Shown piece after piece: positions 24,909 to 29,427 of a DNA stretch of 29,427 nt (the first letter of the stretch is position 1; the number at the start of each line of letters is the position of its first letter). The stretch covers positions 1-29,427 of the IMG/VR virus record IMGVR_UViG_3300012692_000165. The stretch is one strand, 5' to 3'. This DNA comes from a virus. The notes under the pieces are model-generated. The model made no database searches. It was not told where the DNA came from and saw nothing but the letters and a program-made list of their open reading frames with translations. The translations under genes and the position numbers were made by a program.

Positions 24909-27143
24909 ATGACTGATGGTTTTATCCACATTGCGGAACCAGTTGTAGATTCGATTGGTTTACCATCAACAGCAGGCTCTACCTATGTCAACACATCCAA
25001 CAACTACGACTGTGCCATCTCTGGCTTGCCGTTCTTCCTTGGCATTAGCCGTGAGCATCCGTATAAGCGTGAGACAGCCCAGTATCGCAAGCAACAAATT
25101 GACCAACAGAAAGAACCAGGTGAGCAGACGCTCACAGGTTGGTGGCTACGCAGCCAGTCCTCGTTTCACTACGGCGCTGGCATTCGCTACGAAGAACCAG
25201 TTGAAGGCGAGACTGTTGGCTACCGCTTTAACAAGTCCGCTGGTGTAGATGTATTTAACATTGGTCGAGTAACACTACTCCCAGATGTAACACAAAACAG
25301 CAACATCACAGTAGGCAGTGGCGTTACGCCACTCATGGTTGGTGGCACAGACGCCGCTGGCGTCAACCTATACTTGACAGCAACTGGCTCAACTTTGCAA
25401 CGCACTACATCTGCAGGTGCTACTACAACCCTGACATGGGGCGGCTCAGGTACCATCCTAGCCCTTGCCCAAGATGGTCAAAACTATTATGTCCTTAATG
25501 CCACAGGCATTTACAAAGGCCCATTGACCAATGCAACCAACGGCACATTGATCTTTACCAATCCATCATTCCTTGGCACTGTTACCACAGGCGTTATGGG
25601 TTGGGTTAAACAACGCCTCATCGCAGGCATCAACAATGCCTTGTTCGAGGTTAACAGCGTTAACTCATACAACGTTGCCTCAACATACATTGATGGCGCT
25701 TTCAACGCCAATATCACAACTGCATCTGCTCACAACTTTGTAACTGGCTCAGAGGTAACACTTGCCAGTGTAGGCAGCCCATACAACGGCACCTTTACCG
25801 TTACCAGCGTACCTAGCCAGACACAGTTTACTTTTTTCATCAACAACGCTGCAGTATCTAACAACGCCTCTGCCACAGGTACAGTGCAATTGGCGAGCAA
25901 CAACAATCTACCAATCTATGTACATCCAAACGCATCATGGAAATGGACGGCAGTTTGTGAAGGCCCAAATAATATTTACGTCTCTGGTTATGCTGGCTCT
26001 TATTCTTCAATATTTAGACTCGCACTAGATACAACAACGGGTAACATCCCGCTACTTACCCGTAGCCTTGAGGCTGCCATCATGCCTACTGGCGAGCAGA
26101 TTTATTGCATGGGTGCATACCTTGGCAAGTTTATTGTGCTTGGCACAAACAAGGGCATACGTATCGGCACCATTGATACATCAGGCTTTGTATCCAACGG
26201 CTACATTACCTACGGTCCACTGATCGTTGTAACCAATGGCTATGATCCTGTCAGCGCAACAGTCCTTAACGGCCTGCCTTGCCGCAACCTTACCTTCAAT
26301 GATCGTTTTGCCTATGTCACAGTCTCTAACTACATAGACAATGGCGATGGCACATACTCATCTGGCCTTATCAAGATTGACCTAAGCCGTGACTTTGGCA
26401 CCTTGCAAATGGGATGGGCTACACACCTTCGTGTGCCATCTACAGCAGAGGCAACAGCCGTCTGCGTCATGGGTCAAACCAATCAACTTGTTATCGGCGT
26501 TAAAGGCACTGGCGTTTACCAGCAAGCCAACACACTTGTATCTAGTGGCTATCTACAGACTGGTCAGATCCGTTACTTCACTCTTGAGGATAAACACTTT
26601 GAGTTGGTCAAGTTGCGTGAGACTTTGCCTATGCTTGGCACGCTTAAACTAAGCAGCGTACTTGCAACTGGTGAAGTAACAGACATTATTACAGTCAATG
26701 GCAGTTTTGATTTTACCCAAGATGTATCTGGACTAAACGCAGCGGCAAACAATATTCCACAAGAATCAGTTGCCTTGAAGTTTACATTTTATCCAGAATC
26801 TGGACAACTTGTTGGCCAAGAAGATTCATTCAATGGCTATCAACTTAAAGCCCTACCAGCGGTGCGTCGTGAGCGTATCTACACCTTACCGCTTATGTGT
26901 TATGACTTTGAAGAAGATCGTTACAACATGGTTACTGGCTATGAAGGCGCAGCAATTGAGCGTCTATCTGCGCTAGAAACTATTGAGTCAAATGGCGATG
27001 TAGTTATCTTGCAAGACTTTACAAACAACGAAACTGTTCGTGGAGTTATTGAAAGCATTTCCTTTACTCGTGAGGCTCCTTCTGATCGTCGCTTTCAAGG
27101 ATTTGGCGGCGTTATTAACCTTCAATTCCGTACCGTCGTTTAA
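24909..27143 (+). CDS. Putative tail nozzle/hub protein
   Basis: A 744-aa beta-rich protein with a strong AAGGAGT ribosome site. It begins with a segment including GLPFFLGISREHPYKR. Repeated strands in the middle (about 110-540) suggest a propeller-like body, including NFVTGSEVTLASVGS with a FTVTSVPSQTQFTF strand pair. The C terminus has YTLPLMCYDFEEDRYN, an IESISFTREAP loop and GGVINLQFRTVV. The overall build is like the nozzle proteins that close the tail of podoviruses. No enzyme motif is seen. The assignment is from length, composition and context. Confidence 0.62.
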   Translation: MTDGFIHIAEPVVDSIGLPSTAGSTYVNTSNNYDCAISGLPFFLGISREHPYKRETAQYRKQQIDQQKEPGEQTLTGWWLRSQSSFHYGAGIRYEEPVEGETVGYRFNKSAGVDVFNIGRVTLLPDVTQNSNITVGSGVTPLMVGGTDAAGVNLYLTATGSTLQRTTSAGATTTLTWGGSGTILALAQDGQNYYVLNATGIYKGPLTNATNGTLIFTNPSFLGTVTTGVMGWVKQRLIAGINNALFEVNSVNSYNVASTYIDGAFNANITTASAHNFVTGSEVTLASVGSPYNGTFTVTSVPSQTQFTFFINNAAVSNNASATGTVQLASNNNLPIYVHPNASWKWTAVCEGPNNIYVSGYAGSYSSIFRLALDTTTGNIPLLTRSLEAAIMPTGEQIYCMGAYLGKFIVLGTNKGIRIGTIDTSGFVSNGYITYGPLIVVTNGYDPVSATVLNGLPCRNLTFNDRFAYVTVSNYIDNGDGTYSSGLIKIDLSRDFGTLQMGWATHLRVPSTAEATAVCVMGQTNQLVIGVKGTGVYQQANTLVSSGYLQTGQIRYFTLEDKHFELVKLRETLPMLGTLKLSSVLATGEVTDIITVNGSFDFTQDVSGLNAAANNIPQESVALKFTFYPESGQLVGQEDSFNGYQLKALPAVRRERIYTLPLMCYDFEEDRYNMVTGYEGAAIERLSALETIESNGDVVILQDFTNNETVRGVIESISFTREAPSDRRFQGFGGVINLQFRTVV

Positions 27144-27161
27144 CATATAAGGAATACTGCA

Positions 27162-27479
27162 ATGCTTAAAACAGTCAGCGATAGTTTAACAAACCAAGTG
27201 AATCTGTCAGGCACGATTTACTACTACTTCTTCGTATTTGGCGGTGTAATGACTGCCCTTGGAATGCTTTTTAGGCATTACATTGTTAAGACGATTAAAG
27301 AAGAAACAGAGAAGTTAGGCACTGTAATTTCTGAGATGGACAAGCGCACTAGCCGTATTGAGTATGCGCTATACAACGACGGCAAGACTGGCTTGATAAA
27401 CAAAGTTGACGACCTTATTAAAAACCAACAACGTATCAAGACCGATGTAGCAGTAATGAAGGCGAGACACGATGATTAA
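27162..27479 (+). CDS. DUF2746-like membrane protein of the lysis region
   Basis: A 105-aa protein with one membrane segment (about residues 16-44, YYYFFVFGGVMTALGMLF) followed by a coiled coil. The end, RIEYALYNDGKTGLINKVDD, is the hallmark I associate with DUF2746, found in the lysis region of actinobacterial phages. It has an AAGGAA ribosome site and overlaps the next gene by eight bases. A holin or holin-associated role is inferred. Confidence 0.72.
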   Translation: MLKTVSDSLTNQVNLSGTIYYYFFVFGGVMTALGMLFRHYIVKTIKEETEKLGTVISEMDKRTSRIEYALYNDGKTGLINKVDDLIKNQQRIKTDVAVMKARHDD

Positions 27480-27822
27480 TCCTTTTAAGAAAAAATACAT
27501 CCACCCAGATACTCAAGATGTTTTGACCTTTAGCGAAAATATCTCGTGGAAGATTCAAGGACTTATCCGCAACTGGTACTTTGTATTGGCTTGGACTTGC
27601 ATGACATTTGTGTGGTGGGCGCAACCTGAGTTGTTCCACGACACACACAACTACATCCTCTGGATGAATCTTGCCTCATGGCTTGCAGTAACAGTTGAAC
27701 TTATCATCGGCATTGCCTTGATCGGTCAGACCAAGCGTGATGCCATGATTATCCGCCACATCCTCAAACTTGAAAAGCAAGAGATTGAGCATCTGGAAGA
27801 TTTGATCGAGGACAACAAATGA
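27472..27822 (+). CDS. DUF1003-like two-span membrane protein
   Basis: A 116-aa protein with two membrane segments (about 35-52 and 63-86) joined by a WAQPELFHDTHNY loop, and a charged helical C terminus (LKLEKQEIEHLEDL). The layout recalls a short DUF1003-type protein. It may be a holin or a regulator of lysis. It overlaps the next gene by four bases (ATGA). Confidence 0.6.
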   Translation: MINPFKKKYIHPDTQDVLTFSENISWKIQGLIRNWYFVLAWTCMTFVWWAQPELFHDTHNYILWMNLASWLAVTVELIIGIALIGQTKRDAMIIRHILKLEKQEIEHLEDLIEDNK

Positions 27823-28295
27823 CATACGAGCCACGCATTGGTGATTATGGAGTAGTAAGCAGCAATGGCTTTTTTGCCAAACTAATCAAACTAGGAACGG
27901 TGTCACGCTGGAACCATGCGTTTATCTACATTGGTGATGATCAAGTCGTTGAAGCCAATCCTACTGGCGTTGCTATTAGCCCAGTTACAAACTACCCACG
28001 CATTGCATGGAACTTGCATGAAGAACTATCCGATGACGAGCGAGCAAAGATTGTTGTTCACGCCAAGTCAACAGTCGGACGGCCATACAATTTCGGCATC
28101 ATTGTCATGCTTGCATTCCGTGCGTTAGGCGTCAAGATTTTCCCACACGCAATTATTAATTACCTTGCAAAGCATGATGGCTACATCTGCTCTGAACTGG
28201 TAGCAGAATGCTACGCAGAGGCAGGCCATCCCATCTGTAAAGAGGCAGACCTTTGCAATCCAGGTGATTTAGCAGAGAGACTTATATGGCAATAA
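27819..28295 (+). CDS. Permuted NlpC/P60-like (YiiX-type) hydrolase
   Basis: A 158-aa protein with the order of a circularly permuted papain-like cysteine hydrolase: H33 in RWNHAFIYIG, E45 in QVVEANP, and C124 in GYICSELVAE. This class cuts amide bonds, often in cell-wall peptides. It contains VGRPYNFG, a typical segment. No signal peptide is seen, so it would depend on a holin or act from the virion. It lies between two membrane proteins and an amidase, so an endolysin or lysis helper role is likely. It overlaps the amidase by ten bases. Confidence 0.75.
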   Translation: MTYEPRIGDYGVVSSNGFFAKLIKLGTVSRWNHAFIYIGDDQVVEANPTGVAISPVTNYPRIAWNLHEELSDDERAKIVVHAKSTVGRPYNFGIIVMLAFRALGVKIFPHAIINYLAKHDGYICSELVAECYAEAGHPICKEADLCNPGDLAERLIWQ

Positions 28296-28834
28296 AATAC
28301 CCATTCATACAGGCTAAGCATTACTCGCCTGGTCGTGGTGGCAAGACCGTCAAACTAATCGTCATCCACACAATGGAGACGCCACAGTCTGAAGGCCGTG
28401 CCAATCAGGTAGCCCTGTGGTTTGCAGGCTCATCAGCCCCACAGGCTTCTGCCCACTACATGGTGGACGATAAGCAGATTGTCCAGTCAGTTAGCGAGCA
28501 AGACACAGCATGGGCTGTGGATGAGTATGACCTGAACCAAGAGTCTATTTCCATTGAGCATGCGGGCTATGCGGCACAAACACCTGCTGTCTGGGCTAAC
28601 GCCTACAGCACCGCAGAATTGGCCCTCAGCGCCTCTCTCACGGCCGATATAGCCAATAGGCATGGAATACCTGCAGTCAAGTTAACACCTGAGCAGATTG
28701 TCGCAGGACAGTCTGGCTTTTGTGGACATGTTGACATTACCAACGCCTTCAAGATTGCGGGGGGACATCAGGATCCTGGCCAAAATTTTGACTGGAACAA
28801 GTACATGACATTGGTTAAACAGCACATGGCATGA
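28286..28834 (+). CDS. N-acetylmuramoyl-L-alanine amidase (endolysin)
   Basis: A 182-aa zinc amidase of the Amidase_2 (PGRP) type, which cuts the bond between N-acetylmuramic acid and L-Ala of peptidoglycan. Likely zinc ligands are H28 (VIHTME), H148 (CGHVDIT) and D163 (HQDPGQNF). A catalytic Glu is E91 in SISIEHAG, and SAHYMVDD is the usual core strand. No extra cell-wall-binding domain and no signal peptide are seen, so it is a single-domain endolysin. It follows the cysteine hydrolase and precedes a holin-like gene. Confidence 0.9.
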   Translation: MAIKYPFIQAKHYSPGRGGKTVKLIVIHTMETPQSEGRANQVALWFAGSSAPQASAHYMVDDKQIVQSVSEQDTAWAVDEYDLNQESISIEHAGYAAQTPAVWANAYSTAELALSASLTADIANRHGIPAVKLTPEQIVAGQSGFCGHVDITNAFKIAGGHQDPGQNFDWNKYMTLVKQHMA

Positions 28835-28862
28835 GCCATCTTCCCCTTGGCTTAGGATATGC

Positions 28863-28893
28863 TTATGGCACAGGCTTTGCCTGTTAGTCATAA
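28863..28893 (+). other. Hairpin before the holin-like gene
   Basis: ACAGGC-TTT-GCCTGT (28870-28884) forms a tight stem, with a weaker outer TTATG/CATAA pairing (28863-28867 and 28889-28893). The outer arm touches the AAGGAG ribosome site at 28892-28897, so the fold could modulate its access. There is no T-run, so a terminator is unlikely. Confidence 0.45.
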
Positions 28894-28901
28894 GGAGAAA
28901 C

Positions 28902-29084
28902 ATGAAGATCAGCAAAAAGGTACTTGAGCATTATCTATCTGCTCTGCTTGTTGCATCTGTTGCCATCTGGCAGACAGGCAATCATCACCTCAAGTCAGTT
29001 GCTTGGGGAGCATTGGTCGCAGTACTTGGACCAGTAGTTGTCGGTGCTTACGAGCATTTCAAGACAACAGCACCAACAAAGTAA
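28902..29084 (+). CDS. Small holin-like membrane protein
   Basis: A 60-aa protein with an AAGGAG ribosome site. It has a basic N terminus and one or two hydrophobic segments (YLSALLVASVAIWQT and VAWGALVAVLGPVVVGAY). The form and place after the amidase fit a holin. The HFKTT end is probably cytoplasmic. It is the last plus-strand gene before the terminator. Confidence 0.7.
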   Translation: MKISKKVLEHYLSALLVASVAIWQTGNHHLKSVAWGALVAVLGPVVVGAYEHFKTTAPTK

Positions 29085-29100
29085 AACTTAATAGCACGAA

Positions 29101-29427
29101 TTAGCCCTCATCGCCATCGGCGGTGGGGGCTATTTTGTTGTTCCAGTCCTTGTAAATTGCTGTCTTTAGCCTATGGCAATTGGCGCATAATGTCTTTAAA
29201 TTTTCAAGACTATTGTTTTTATTATTGCCGTCTATATGGTCAACATCCAGTTGTGAAGGATGGGTTGGCACGAAGCCACAATGTTCGCACTTGTCTTTCT
29301 TAAACTTTTTCCACGGGGTTTTGTGCTTCTTGTAACTTTTCATACATCGAAATGTTTTTTTATTATTGGAAAGGTTTACGACCTTGATTTTAATTGGCCC
29401 GCATTCCCTGCAAATGGCTGTACGAGC
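29101..29427 (-). CDS. HNH endonuclease, cut by the window edge
   Basis: A minus-strand gene convergent with the late operon. The visible HNH core shows KCEHCGF, DVDHIDGNNKN (metal and catalytic His) and CANCHRLK. An in-frame ATG lies at 29343, but the frame stays open upstream to the edge. The extra 28 codons encode ICRECG and FRC, the start of an N-terminal zinc site usual in phage HNH proteins, so the true start is probably outside the window. At least 108 aa. It may be a free-standing homing endonuclease or a packaging-associated HNH; which is unclear. Confidence 0.85.
   Translation of the reverse strand, partial: ARTAICRECGPIKIKVVNLSNNKKTFRCMKSYKKHKTPWKKFKKDKCEHCGFVPTHPSQLDVDHIDGNNKNNSLENLKTLCANCHRLKTAIYKDWNNKIAPTADGDEG
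29102..29140 (+). terminator. Rho-independent terminator of the late operon
   Basis: Bases 29102-29115 pair with 29119-29132 in a perfect 14-bp stem (two G-U pairs) around the loop ATC, followed by TTTTGTTG. It starts 17 bases after the last plus-strand stop. The same bases encode the C terminus of the minus-strand HNH gene. Confidence 0.85.

Noticed and set aside
28841-28863. Promoter before the holin-like gene (TATGCT or TAGGAT)
   Set aside because: Neither candidate -10 has a convincing -35, and the gene has a ribosome site within the late operon, so a separate promoter is not needed.

Overview
The window is the late (packaging, virion assembly and lysis) half of a tailed double-stranded DNA phage genome, most likely a short-tailed (podovirus-type) phage of an actinobacterium. 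Evidence for a phage is direct: large terminase, portal, scaffold, major capsid protein, connector- and nozzle-like proteins, collagen-like and lectin-like fibres, tyrosine integrase, two cell-wall hydrolases, small membrane proteins and an HNH protein, packed with almost no gaps on one strand. No tape-measure, sheath or repeated major tail protein is seen, which favours a podovirus. An actinobacterial host is an inference from DUF2746-like and scaffold/amidase sequence styles, the mid-range GC by eye, and two promoters of the leaderless -10 type; a freshwater or marine planktonic actinobacterium would fit. Replication and early genes lie outside the window.

Layout. 1-213: a leader with a dense row of hairpins. 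214-3895: terL (with an extra N-terminal helix-turn-helix) and portal. 3938-4834: three small proteins. 4834-13098: four coupled genes (1709, 290, 342 and 411 aa) joined by one-base TAATG overlaps, probably internal or ejected virion proteins. 13223-14793: scaffold and N4-gp56-like major capsid protein, followed by a perfect 14-bp hairpin. 14856-17382: two small beta proteins and a 636-aa collagen-like fibre with a C1q-like domain. 17395-19562: a glycosyltransferase, then small genes including two of 42 and 38 codons. 19559-21231: connector-like protein and beta-rich tail/neck proteins. 21233-24081: two paralogous fibre genes with small companions. 24102-24899: tyrosine integrase. 24909-27143: a 744-aa nozzle/hub-like protein. 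27162-29084: lysis region (DUF2746-like, DUF1003-like, permuted NlpC/P60-like hydrolase, Zn amidase, holin-like). 29101-29427: a minus-strand HNH gene cut by the window edge; a strong terminator for the late operon lies inside its 3' end.

How it works together: most genes look like one late transcription unit with Shine-Dalgarno sites or stop-start coupling. The two exceptions are the glycosyltransferase and the integrase. Both lack a clear ribosome site and carry the same TGN-TANNNT-N6-ATG arrangement, suggesting independent leaderless expression, perhaps in the lysogen. The collagen-like fibre has threonine in almost every third position of its triplets and is directly followed by the glycosyltransferase, raising the possibility of a glycosylated fibre. 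The tandem fibre cassettes sit next to the integrase.
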